8,777 nucleotides of DNA from Bacteroidaceae bacterium (GCA_017618515.1 JAFZUB010000167.1:1-8777), one strand, 5' to 3'. Shown: positions 1 to 5,935, counted from the stretch's first letter. Numbers and translations: made by a program. The notes: generated by a model from the sequence alone, not told the origin.

Positions 1-528
1 GCTGTCGCGGTAGGGCATGTAGATATTGTTGGTGACGGTGCCCTTGACTTGGTCGATACGCTTGTCGACGGTGATGTCGGCGGTGATGTTGCCCTCCTCG
101 ATGAATACCTCAACGAGGGTCTTGTGTACGCCCTTGCCTACTACGAGGTATTTCATGTAGGGCACGTTGAGGGTGCGTCCCTTGAAGGTGAAGTCCTCGC
201 CCTGCAGCTGCACGGAGTCGGTGGCCTCGAGGCCGTTCTTGCCCGGTGCGCAGAGGCTTATCCACTCGCCGTCTTCAAAGCCGTGAGCCTTGCCGCTAAG
301 GGTGTAGCTGACTTCCTTGTACTGGGGGTTGCTCTGCACGGCCTTGATTATTTTGGGGTTGTTGGTCGTGGTGACTTTCTTGGTGGCAGCGGGCTTGTTG
401 GTTGCCACAGGCTTTTTGGCTGTAGTGGCAGCGGGCTTTTTAGCTGCAGCGGGCTTGCGTGTCTGTGCGGGTGTGGCCAGGACAGCGGTCAGTGATAAGA
501 TGATAGGAAAAAGAATGATTTTTTTCAT
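1..528 (-). CDS. Exported DUF4369-like protein, N-terminal 176 residues (partial)
   Basis: The ATG is the complement of 526-528, and the frame stays open to the left edge, so the C-terminus is missing. Residues 1-21 form a signal peptide: Met-Lys-Lys, a hydrophobic core (IILFPIILSLTAVLA), then a likely signal peptidase I site after TPA. Residues 24-51 are a low-complexity linker of repeated KPAA/KKPAAT units. From about residue 74 the pattern YTLSGKAHGF...LEATDSVQLQGEDFTFKG resembles DUF4369, a beta-rich N-terminal domain that in Bacteroidota often precedes a TlpA/ResA-like thioredoxin domain. By that precedent the missing part may be a periplasmic thiol-disulfide oxidoreductase; no CxxC motif is visible here, so this is inference. 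No promoter was found between this gene and the terminator after rplI, so expression may depend on readthrough or on an unrecognised promoter. Confidence 0.8.
   Translation of the reverse strand, partial: MKKIILFPIILSLTAVLATPAQTRKPAAAKKPAATTAKKPVATNKPAATKKVTTTNNPKIIKAVQSNPQYKEVSYTLSGKAHGFEDGEWISLCAPGKNGLEATDSVQLQGEDFTFKGRTLNVPYMKYLVVGKGVHKTLVEVFIEEGNITADITVDKRIDQVKGTVTNNIYMPYRDS
376..460 (-). repeat. Lys/Ala/Pro-rich coding repeat
   Basis: Degenerate in-frame repeats encode alternating KPAA, KKPAAT and KKPVAT units (residues about 24-51 of the exported protein). The composition resembles histone-H1-like or wall-spanning linkers. It lies directly after the signal peptide, so it probably acts as a flexible, positively charged spacer in the periplasm. 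Confidence 0.6.
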
Positions 529-559
529 GGCTGTGAGGGTGTTGCTTGGAAAGAGAAAA

Positions 560-586
560 CTCCCCACCCCTTAGTGGGGCGGGGAG
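560..586 (-). terminator. Rho-independent terminator of the rpsF-rpsR-rplI operon
   Basis: Two 11-nt arms (CTCCCCGCCCC and GGGGTGGGGAG on the minus strand) flank a 5-nt loop, followed by TTTTCTCTTT. In minus-strand RNA the one non-Watson-Crick position is a G-U wobble, while in plus-strand RNA it would be an A-C mismatch. This favours a terminator acting on the minus strand, 30 bp after the rplI stop. Confidence 0.8.
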
Positions 587-615
587 CATAATATTATAAA
601 AGTGCTATGAAGTAT

Positions 616-1257
616 TTATGCTTCTTCTGCAGCCTCCTCAGCGGGAGCGGCCTCTTCCTCAGCTGCGGGAGCCTCCTCCTCAGCGGGAGCAGCCTCTTCC
701 TCAACTGCGGGTGCCTCCTCCTCAGCTGCGGGAGCCTCCTCTACGGGAGCTTCCTCAACCACGGGAGCGGCGGCCTCCACTACGGGAGCCTCTTCCTCTA
801 CGGGTTCTTCGCCACCTTCGCTGATGACGTTGAACTCAACGGTAGCGGTAACCTCCTTGTGCAGCTTGACGCTGGCGGTGTAGTTGCCGACAGCCTTGAC
901 GTCGGTAACGACGATCTTCTTCCTGTCAACCTCAATGCCCAGGGCAGCGAGGCCTTCAGCAATCTGTACGTTGGTAACGGAACCGTAGATAGTGCCGGTG
1001 CTGCTGACCTTCATAGGAATGGTGAGTGCGGGCACAGCGTTGATCTTAGCGGCGAGGGCCTCAGCCTCTTCCTTAATCTTGGCGAGCTTGTGAGCCTTCT
1101 GGCGCAGATCTTCTGCCAGCTGCTTCTTAGCATTCTCTGTGGCATAAGCGGCCTTGCCTGTGGGTACAAGGTAGTTGTTGGCGTAGCCGTTCTTGACGTT
1201 CACGATATCGTTCTTGAAACCCAAGCCGATAATGTCTTCTTTAAGTATAATTTCCAT
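616..1257 (-). CDS. rplI: 50S ribosomal protein bL9 with acidic C-terminal extension
   Basis: Structural protein of the large subunit that binds 23S rRNA near the L1 stalk base. Residues 1-147 are a standard bL9: the N-terminal rRNA-binding domain (MEIILKEDIIGLG, then VKNGYANNYLVPTGKA), a long charged connecting helix (about 41-75) and a C-terminal domain ending near EFNVIS. Typical bL9 is about 150 residues; this one has 213. The extra residues 148-213 contain only Glu (26), Ala (22), Pro (9), Val (7) and Gly (2), with no basic residue. Its last part is made of heptapeptide repeats such as APAAEEE and AAPAEEE. Third gene of the rpsF-rpsR-rplI operon, starting 20 nt after the rpsR stop, with no Shine-Dalgarno sequence. 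The stop is TAA at 616-618. The core identity is certain; the function of the tail is unknown. Confidence 0.97.
   Translation of the reverse strand: MEIILKEDIIGLGFKNDIVNVKNGYANNYLVPTGKAAYATENAKKQLAEDLRQKAHKLAKIKEEAEALAAKINAVPALTIPMKVSSTGTIYGSVTNVQIAEGLAALGIEVDRKKIVVTDVKAVGNYTASVKLHKEVTATVEFNVISEGGEEPVEEEAPVVEAAAPVVEEAPVEEAPAAEEEAPAVEEEAAPAEEEAPAAEEEAAPAEEAAEEA
639..743 (-). repeat. 21-bp tandem repeats (42-bp higher-order unit) in the rplI 3' end
   Basis: Five consecutive 21-bp units at 639-659, 660-680, 681-701, 702-722 and 723-743 encode the Glu/Ala/Pro heptapeptides of the bL9 tail. Units 1 and 3 differ at one base; units 2 and 4 differ at two. They therefore form a 42-bp A-B dimer repeated twice, plus a B-like unit that diverges at its end. 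Because 21 is a multiple of 3, copy-number change would keep the reading frame. Confidence 0.75.
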
Positions 1258-1277
1258 GTCAGTCTTGAGTTTACGGG

Positions 1278-1547
1278 TTATTTCATCATGTCGGTCACGA
1301 ATGGCAGCAGTGCGAGGTGGCGGGCACGCTTAACGGCCTGTGCCACGCGGCGCTGATACTTAAGGGAAGTGCCGGTAATGCGGCGGGGGAGAATACGGCC
1401 CTGCTCGTTGAGGAACTTCTTCAGGAACTCAGGGTCGCGATAGTCGATATACTTGATACCGCTCTTCTTGAAGCGGCAGTACTTCTTCTTCTTCACCTCA
1501 ATGGAGGGAGCGTTGAGATAGCGGATTTCGTTCTGTTCGATAGCCAT
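1278..1547 (-). CDS. rpsR: 30S ribosomal protein bS18
   Basis: An 89-residue small-subunit protein that pairs with bS6 on the 30S platform. Family hallmarks are visible: [19 protein letters not shown], the basic block [19 protein letters not shown] and the end [19 protein letters not shown]. Only one Cys is present (YCRFK), so this is the form lacking a zinc-binding Cys set. It starts 3 nt after the rpsF stop. A GGAGGA at 1555-1560 (minus strand), 7 nt before the ATG, is a well-placed Shine-Dalgarno sequence, unusual for this phylum; it also encodes the last residues of bS6. In Bacteroidota structures bS18 helps form the pocket that hides the 16S anti-Shine-Dalgarno. Confidence 0.98.
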   Translation of the reverse strand: MAIEQNEIRYLNAPSIEVKKKKYCRFKKSGIKYIDYRDPEFLKKFLNEQGRILPRRITGTSLKYQRRVAQAVKRARHLALLPFVTDMMK

Positions 1548-1550
1548 GGT

Positions 1551-1889
1551 TTAGTCCTCCTTCTTTTTAAGGGCCTGGCGCTTAGCAGCGTAAGCGGCGG
1601 CGTTCTTGTCCATCTTTACTGTGAGGAAGCGCAGCACGCGCTCATCACGGCGGTAGTTAATCTCAAGTCTCTCGATTGCTGACGGGTCGGCCTTGAAGCC
1701 AATCTCGTAGTAGAAGCCGGATGACTTCTTGTTGATGTTGTAAGCGAGCTTGCGCATGCCCCAGTTCTCCTCGTAGAGAATCTCGGAACCCTGCGATGTC
1801 AGATAGTCTCTGAACTTACCAACCGCTTCCTTCATCTGTTCATCAGACAAAACGGGAGTCAAAATGAAAACGGTTTCATACTGATTCAT
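1551..1889 (-). CDS. rpsF: 30S ribosomal protein bS6
   Basis: A 112-residue primary partner of bS18 on the 30S platform. It begins [18 protein letters not shown] and contains [25 protein letters not shown] and [19 protein letters not shown], the conserved bS6 ferredoxin-like core. The C-terminus (RQALKKKED) is mostly basic, unlike the acidic glutamylatable tail of E. coli bS6. First gene of the operon with rpsR and rplI; there is no ssb or priB between rpsF and rpsR. The leader before the ATG is A-rich (TTAACAACAAAAAACTG) and lacks a Shine-Dalgarno sequence, as is normal in this phylum. Confidence 0.98.
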   Translation of the reverse strand: MNQYETVFILTPVLSDEQMKEAVGKFRDYLTSQGSEILYEENWGMRKLAYNINKKSSGFYYEIGFKADPSAIERLEINYRRDERVLRFLTVKMDKNAAAYAAKRQALKKKED

Positions 1890-1938
1890 CGTCTTACAGT
1901 TTTTTGTTGTTAATAATATAAATATTGTTCGCGCGCGA

Positions 1939-1965
1939 TTGCCTTTTCGACAAAAGCGGCTGCAA
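1939..1965 (-). promoter_or_regulatory. Candidate bS6:bS18-binding leader hairpin
   Basis: Read on the minus strand, TTGC (1965-1962) can pair with GCAA (1942-1939). CTTTT (1956-1952) can pair with AAAAG (1947-1943) around a GTCG loop. A one-sided bulge AGCCG (1961-1957) sits between the two stems. Known rpsF leaders that bind the bS6:bS18 complex present a CCG in such a bulge, mimicking 16S rRNA. The doubt is that the predicted promoter puts the transcript start near 1957-1960, which would leave out the outer 5' strand. Confidence 0.35.
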
Positions 1966-1993
1966 AATTACGACAATCCTCTGTAACAGCCAA
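1963..1993 (-). promoter_or_regulatory. Promoter of rpsF-rpsR-rplI
   Basis: The minus strand carries a perfect Bacteroidota -7 element TAATTTTG (1970-1963). Twenty bases upstream is a -33-like CTTG (1994-1991). Transcription would start near 1957-1960, giving a 5' untranslated region of about 70 nt before rpsF. Confidence 0.6.
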
Positions 1994-2159
1994 GCTTTTG
2001 GGGATTTTTTTTGAGTTAGGAGTTAGGAGTGAAGAGTTAGGAGTTAGGAGTGAAGTGCTTCGTTAACAATCGGAGAATTAACTGAGGCGAAGAGTGTTAA
2101 AAAAGGTGAAATGGGCAAAACGCGGCTGTGCCACGCGGGCGCGTATAATTAAATAAGGT
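1994..2159. other. Divergent rpsF/rprX intergenic region, remainder
   Basis: The 303-bp gap at 1890-2192 holds no supportable gene. Beyond the rpsF promoter and leader, it contains a heptanucleotide tandem repeat at 2013-2054, a loose GTTAA/TTAAC inverted repeat (2062-2066 and 2078-2082), and a GC-rich potential hairpin near 2120-2138 (CGCGGC-TGT-GCC-AC-GCG). None has a clear function from sequence alone. Confidence 0.5.
2013..2054. repeat. Heptanucleotide tandem repeat, six units
   Basis: The units are GAGTTAG, GAGTTAG, GAGTGAA, then the same three again: exactly two copies of a 21-bp block, 42 bp in all. Heptad repeats occur in intergenic DNA of several bacteria, for example the short tandemly repeated sequences of cyanobacteria, and I recall similar GAGTTAG-type tracts in Bacteroidales. 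It lies upstream of both divergent promoters and is not in a coding frame. Confidence 0.85.
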
Positions 2160-2167
2160 TAATTTCG
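2160..2167 (+). promoter_or_regulatory. Probable -7 element for rprX-rprY
   Basis: TAATTTCG differs at one base from the Bacteroidota consensus TAnnTTTG and is identical to the element before rpsU. No TTTG is found about 20 nt upstream, so the -33 half is weak or absent. The 5' untranslated region would be about 20 nt. Confidence 0.4.
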
Positions 2168-2192
2168 CGGCGGAAAAAAAGAATGTCTTGTA

Positions 2193-3761
2193 ATGAAGGA
2201 CAAGAAGCTGGTAATAATAGTTGTGGCGATGGGCCTTATCTTTGTGGCCTTGATGTCGATGCTGATTAGCTACTCCAACCGCGTGGTTAGCATGCGCAAG
2301 GAGCAGTTTGACGCGAGCGTAAAGCGCGGCCTTTTCCTCGTGGCTCGCAGCATGGAGATAGAGGACACATATCAGGGCTTGAAGAATGACCTCCACTCGC
2401 TGGGCAATCAGGACATCGAGAAAGACCTCCGCATGGGACCGGCCGACAGCCTTATGATCCTGACGGACTCCATCTACAGCGACAAGGCTGCCAAGACACG
2501 CGCAGCAACAGTTGCCTCGGGTGGCACGGGCCTTGTGCGCCACGCCACCAAGGAGCAGAGCGGACTGACATTCGGCATGCGCAACAGCCGTAGGCAATAC
2601 GAGTTCTCGGAGGAGATGCGTAGCGAACTGAAGAAGCGCTATGTCTATCAGCAGGAGTTGCTCAACAGAATTATATACACCATCCTATACTCCACAAGCG
2701 AGACTCCCATCGAGGAGCGTATCAACTTCAAGAATCTTGACAGCCGTATCAGGGCGCAGTTGGCGAAGGAGGGCATAGACATGCCGTACCATTTCACGGT
2801 GAGCAACCAGGCTGGACGCGAGCTGTATCGCTGCCCGGACTACACCGACGAGGGTGCCGACCACAGCTACAAGCAGGTGCTGATGCCCAACAACTCGCCT
2901 GCCAATGTGGGAATACTGACGGTGAACTTCCCGTCGATCAATCGCTATATCTACAAGTCGGCGCGCTATCTGGTGACGGCCATACTGTTTATGCTTATCT
3001 TGGCTGTGATGTTTGGCTACACCATCCGCGTCACCTTCCGCCAGCGACGCCTGGGCGAGATGAAGACAGACTTTGTCAACAACATGACGCACGAGCTGAA
3101 GACGCCGGTGGCATCCATCTCGCTGGCTAGTCAGATGCTGGCCGACCCGTCGGTGCAGAAGACAGAAAACATGACGGAGCACCTGTCGGGCGTGATACGC
3201 AACGAGACCAAGCGACTGCAACGACTCATCGACCGCGTGCTGCAGACCTCGCTGCTCGAAGGCAAGCGCATGGCGCTGAAGGAGCAGGAGGTGAACCTCA
3301 ACGAGATGGTAGAGGATGTGGCAGAGAACTTCCGATTCAAGGTGGAGGAGAAGGGCGGAGTGATAGAGACCGACCTCCAGGCCACCAGCCCGTGGATATA
3401 TGGCGATGAGGTGCACATGACCAATGTGCTGTTCAACCTGATGGAGAATGCAGTGAAGTATAGGCGCGAACAAGAGCCGCTGCGCCTACAGGTCAGCACA
3501 CGCAACAAGCATGACCATGTGATATTGACCATAGCTGACAACGGCATCGGTATCAAGAAGGAGAATCTCAAGAAGATATTCGAGAAATTCTATCGTGTGC
3601 ACTCCGGCAATCAGCATGACGTGAAGGGCTTCGGCCTCGGTCTGGCCTATGTGAAGGGCATCGTCGAGCTGCACCACGGCCATATCGCTGTGGAGAGCGA
3701 GCCGGACAAGGGCACTAAGTTTATGATAACATTACCAACACTGAAAAGTGATAACCAGTAA
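2193..3761 (+). CDS. rprX: Membrane sensor histidine kinase, RprX-like
   Basis: A 522-residue inner-membrane sensor. Transmembrane helix 1 spans about residues 5-27 and helix 2 about 258-279; between them is an extracytoplasmic sensor region of about 230 residues with no recognised domain. The HisKA domain has phospho-acceptor His300 in MTHELKTP. The ATPase domain shows an N box (NLMENAVKY, Asn419), G1 (DNGIG, 449-453), an F box (IFEKFYRV) and G2 (GFGLGL, 479-484), so all catalytic motifs are intact. Length and sequence closely match my recollection of Bacteroides fragilis RprX. It would autophosphorylate and pass phosphate to the regulator encoded 3 nt downstream. In B. fragilis, rprXY was found through effects on porin expression in E. 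coli; the natural signal is not known. There is no Shine-Dalgarno sequence before the ATG. Confidence 0.9.
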   Translation: MKDKKLVIIVVAMGLIFVALMSMLISYSNRVVSMRKEQFDASVKRGLFLVARSMEIEDTYQGLKNDLHSLGNQDIEKDLRMGPADSLMILTDSIYSDKAAKTRAATVASGGTGLVRHATKEQSGLTFGMRNSRRQYEFSEEMRSELKKRYVYQQELLNRIIYTILYSTSETPIEERINFKNLDSRIRAQLAKEGIDMPYHFTVSNQAGRELYRCPDYTDEGADHSYKQVLMPNNSPANVGILTVNFPSINRYIYKSARYLVTAILFMLILAVMFGYTIRVTFRQRRLGEMKTDFVNNMTHELKTPVASISLASQMLADPSVQKTENMTEHLSGVIRNETKRLQRLIDRVLQTSLLEGKRMALKEQEVNLNEMVEDVAENFRFKVEEKGGVIETDLQATSPWIYGDEVHMTNVLFNLMENAVKYRREQEPLRLQVSTRNKHDHVILTIADNGIGIKKENLKKIFEKFYRVHSGNQHDVKGFGLGLAYVKGIVELHHGHIAVESEPDKGTKFMITLPTLKSDNQ

Positions 3762-3764
3762 ATA

Positions 3765-4493
3765 ATGACAACTATGAACGAAAAGACAAAGATCCTGCTG
3801 TGCGAGGACGACGAGAGCCTCGGCATGCTGCTCAGAGAGTATCTGCAGGCCAAAGGATATGAGGCCGAGTTATGCAGTGACGGAGAGGCCGGCTACCGCG
3901 CCTTTGTGAAGACTCCGGCTGACATCTGTGTGCTTGACGTGATGATGCCTAAGAAGGACGGCTTCTCGCTGGCACGCGATATCAAGGCCGCCAGTCCCAA
4001 TACGCCTATCGTGTTCCTGACAGCCAAGACGCTGAAGGAGGATGTGTTTGAAGGTTTCAAGATTGGAGCCGACGACTATATCACCAAGCCTTTCTCGATG
4101 GAAGAGCTGACGCTGCGCATCGAGGCTATCATGCGACGTGTGCATACCAAGAAGCAGACTGACATAGATAGCTTCCGCATGGGTAGCTACGCATACGACG
4201 TGAAGAAGCAACTACTCAGCTTCCCCAATGGTGACGTAAAGAAGCTCACTACCAAAGAGAGCGAGTTGCTCGTGTTGCTCTATCAGCACGCTAACGATGT
4301 GCTGCAGCGCGACTTTGCGCTGAAGACCATCTGGGTGGACGACAACTACTTCAACGCCCGTTCGATGGATGTGTACATCACCAAGCTGCGCAAGCTGCTC
4401 AAGGACGACCCCAACGTGGAGATTATCAATGTGCACGGCAAGGGCTACAAGCTTGTGGTGCCTTCGCTGAGCATGCCCGCCATTGAGGGATAA
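3765..4493 (+). CDS. rprY: OmpR-family response regulator, RprY-like
   Basis: A 242-residue DNA-binding response regulator. The receiver domain (about 9-124) has acidic pocket residues Glu14-Asp15-Asp16, phospho-acceptor Asp58 (VLDVMMPKKDG), Thr86 and Lys108 (YITKPF). The winged-helix DNA-binding domain (about 135-233) includes LTTKESELLVLL, a recognition region near NARSMDVYITKLRKLL and the wing VHGKGYKL. The sequence closely matches remembered Bacteroides RprY. It follows rprX by 3 nt, so the pair is cotranscribed and probably translationally coupled. A second in-frame ATG at 3774 (residue 4) is an equally plausible start. P. gingivalis RprY has been linked to envelope, sodium and oxidative stress responses; targets here are unknown. 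Confidence 0.93.
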   Translation: MTTMNEKTKILLCEDDESLGMLLREYLQAKGYEAELCSDGEAGYRAFVKTPADICVLDVMMPKKDGFSLARDIKAASPNTPIVFLTAKTLKEDVFEGFKIGADDYITKPFSMEELTLRIEAIMRRVHTKKQTDIDSFRMGSYAYDVKKQLLSFPNGDVKKLTTKESELLVLLYQHANDVLQRDFALKTIWVDDNYFNARSMDVYITKLRKLLKDDPNVEIINVHGKGYKLVVPSLSMPAIEG

Positions 4494-4519
4494 AAGGCAT
4501 TGGAATAAAACAGAAAAAG

Positions 4520-4547
4520 TGCAGGTCTTTACGGGCCTGCATTTTTT
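4520..4547 (+). terminator. Rho-independent terminator of rprX-rprY
   Basis: TGCAGG (4520-4525) pairs with CCTGCA (4536-4541). The stem extends inward by U-G, C-G and U-G pairs around a TTAC loop and is followed by six T (4542-4547). It lies 26 nt after the rprY stop. Confidence 0.85.
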
Positions 4548-4639
4548 GCTATAGAAGGACATTTTAGGTTATTTTTTGTTAGCGTGGCGTGTTTTTTGCA
4601 TGGTAAAATGCGCGGAAGTGTTACTTTTTCGTAATTTTT

Positions 4640-4671
4640 TTTGGCTCTGAAAAAAAGTTTGTGTAATTTCG
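4640..4671 (+). promoter_or_regulatory. Promoter of rpsU
   Basis: A -33 TTTG (4640-4643) is followed, after a 20-nt spacer, by TAATTTCG (4664-4671), a near-consensus -7 element. Spacing is as expected for the main Bacteroidota sigma factor. Transcription would start near 4675, leaving a leader of about 55 nt that is A/T-rich and has no Shine-Dalgarno sequence. Confidence 0.65.
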
Positions 4672-4730
4672 CACCCCGTATCCATAAAAAACACGAAAAA
4701 CTAAATAATTAAAAAACGATTAATTAACGT

Positions 4731-4922
4731 ATGATTATTGTTCCAGTAAAAGACAGTAACAGCATTGAGAGAGCGCTGAAGCAGTTTAAGAGAAAGTTTG
4801 AGAAAACTGGTATCAACAAGGAGCTTCGCCGTCGTCAGCAGTTTGACAAGCCTTCTGTAAAGAAGCGCCTTGCCAAGGAGCATGCTGTTTACGTAACAGC
4901 TCTCCGCCGCAACGAAGATTAA
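4731..4922 (+). CDS. rpsU: 30S ribosomal protein bS21
   Basis: A 63-residue basic small-subunit protein. It begins MIIVPVKDSNSIERALKQFKRKFEKTG, the conserved bS21 N-terminus, followed by a basic helix (KELRRRQQF) and a C-terminal stretch containing Tyr54 (EHAVYVTALRR). In Bacteroidota ribosomes bS21, with bS18 and bS6, is reported to hold the 16S 3' end so that the anti-Shine-Dalgarno cannot pair with mRNA; I recall Tyr54 as a contact residue. Some Flavobacteriia reportedly have a strong Shine-Dalgarno before rpsU as autoregulation; here the leader ends ATTAATTAACGT with no GGAGG-like element. It is followed by a Xer recombinase gene, an arrangement I recall as common in Bacteroides. Confidence 0.97.
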   Translation: MIIVPVKDSNSIERALKQFKRKFEKTGINKELRRRQQFDKPSVKKRLAKEHAVYVTALRRNED

Positions 4923-4980
4923 CCCCTCTCAATATCTTTTCTGTCAGGGGGACATTACACCCCCTTAGGAAAGGCTGGGG
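4923..4980 (+). promoter_or_regulatory. Alternating C/G blocks, possible attenuator
   Basis: Immediately after the rpsU stop lie CCCCT (4923-4927), AGGGGG (4946-4951), CCCCCT (4960-4965) and GGGG (4977-4980). Each neighbouring pair can base-pair, so stems 1:2, 2:3 and 3:4 are mutually exclusive. The strongest is 2:3 (6 bp, 8-nt loop). This is the layout of an attenuator or RNA switch, but no ligand class is recognised. Confidence 0.35.
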
Positions 4981-4994
4981 CTTTGGTGTACGTT

Positions 4995-5023
4995 AAGGTT
5001 GGCCGTTTGCCTTCCTTTTTTTT
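4995..5023 (+). terminator. Terminator-like hairpin just before xerC
   Basis: AAGG-TT-GGC (4995-5003) pairs with GCC-TT-CCTT (5009-5017) around a CGTTT loop, with a 2x2 T/T internal loop, followed by six T (5018-5023). It ends only 9 nt before the xerC ATG. It may separate rpsU from xerC or attenuate xerC. Confidence 0.5.
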
Positions 5024-5032
5024 ATTTTGAAT

Positions 5033-5935
5033 ATGGATATCTGGATTGAGCGTTTCATTACCTATTTGCGCGCCGAGCGTCACTACTCGGAGCAGACGGT
5101 GGCGGTCTATGAGCCGACACTGTGTGGTTTTGCTGCGTTCGTGAGCCACGATGAGACAGAAAATATTGATTGGTCATTGGTGAGTCGCGACGATGTGCGC
5201 GAGTGGATAGCCTCGCAGATGGAGCAGCATAAGGCTGCGGCCACGGTCAACAAGCAGCTCAGTGCGTTGCGCTCGTTCTATAAATACCTGCTGATGTGCA
5301 AGGCAGTGGAGAGCGACCCAACACGAACACTGAAAGGACCTAAGAAAGAAAAGAAACTGCCTTACTTCGTGAGGGAGAAGGAGATGGACAATCTTTTTGA
5401 CAAGATTGCTTTCGCTGATGACTATGAGGGGCACCGCGACCGCTTGATATTGCTGATTTTCTACTCTACGGGTATTCGCCTGTCGGAGCTCGTGGGACTT
5501 AATGTCAGCTCAATCAACTTCCATTCATCCACTATCAAGGTACTCGGCAAGCGCAACAAGGAGCGCATCGTCCCCTTCGGCACAGAGCTGAAGGAGGCGC
5601 TGGAGGCATACCTCCCTCTGCGTGAACAGCAGCCCCAGGCTGTCGATAACCCGGCATTGTTTCTGGGTATCAAGGTGCCGCGCATAACTAAGGAGGCAGT
5701 GAGCGAGATAGTCAAGCGTTGTCTCTCGCAGGTCACCACACAGCGTAAACGCTCGCCCCATGTGCTGCGCCACACCTTTGCCACAGCAATGCTCAACAAT
5801 GGCGCTGAGATAGAGGTGGTGAAGCAGCTGCTGGGCCATGAGAGTATCGCCACGACGGAGATATACACTCACACCACCTTTGAGGAACTGAAGAAAGCCT
5901 ATCAGCAGGCTCATCCAAGAGCCGAGAAAGAATAA
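5033..5935 (+). CDS. xerC: Xer-family tyrosine recombinase
   Basis: A 300-residue site-specific recombinase. Residues about 1-90 form the SAM-like N-terminal core-binding domain, and about 107-290 the catalytic domain. The catalytic set is complete: Arg149 (TGIRLSEL), Lys173 (GKRNKER), His243 and Arg246 (SPHVLRHTFAT), His269 (LLGHES) and nucleophile Tyr278 (TTEIYTH). Length and motifs fit chromosomal XerC/XerD, which resolve chromosome dimers at dif, rather than a larger phage or integrative-element integrase. XerC and XerD are hard to tell apart without alignment. The ATG at 5033 is preferred over an upstream in-frame TTG at 5027. The leader is T-rich, not A-rich. In many Bacteroides the next gene is a ribosome hibernation factor; here a terminator and a convergent lacI gene follow instead. 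Confidence 0.92.
   Translation: MDIWIERFITYLRAERHYSEQTVAVYEPTLCGFAAFVSHDETENIDWSLVSRDDVREWIASQMEQHKAAATVNKQLSALRSFYKYLLMCKAVESDPTRTLKGPKKEKKLPYFVREKEMDNLFDKIAFADDYEGHRDRLILLIFYSTGIRLSELVGLNVSSINFHSSTIKVLGKRNKERIVPFGTELKEALEAYLPLREQQPQAVDNPALFLGIKVPRITKEAVSEIVKRCLSQVTTQRKRSPHVLRHTFATAMLNNGAEIEVVKQLLGHESIATTEIYTHTTFEELKKAYQQAHPRAEKE

Noticed and set aside
607..1356. Long plus-strand open frame of 249 codons opposite rplI and rpsR
   Set aside because: It is antisense to two certain ribosomal protein genes, and its Leu/Ser/Gly-rich composition comes from the repetitive rplI tail.
2013..2054. Possible CRISPR array from the tandem repeats
   Set aside because: The repeats are directly adjacent 7-mers with no spacers and no cas genes nearby.
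2144..2149. TATAAT, a sigma70-like -10 box upstream of rprX
   Set aside because: There is no matching -35, and Bacteroidota use TAnnTTTG elements; AT-rich DNA gives this by chance. TAATTTCG at 2160 fits better.
2685..3473. Minus-strand open frame of 262 codons
   Set aside because: It lies wholly antisense to the kinase gene, and its His/Leu/Val-rich composition is typical of a shadow frame.
5027..5032. In-frame TTG start two codons upstream of the xerC ATG
   Set aside because: The ATG at 5033 gives the usual Xer N-terminus and sits further from the T tract; a TTG start is not needed.
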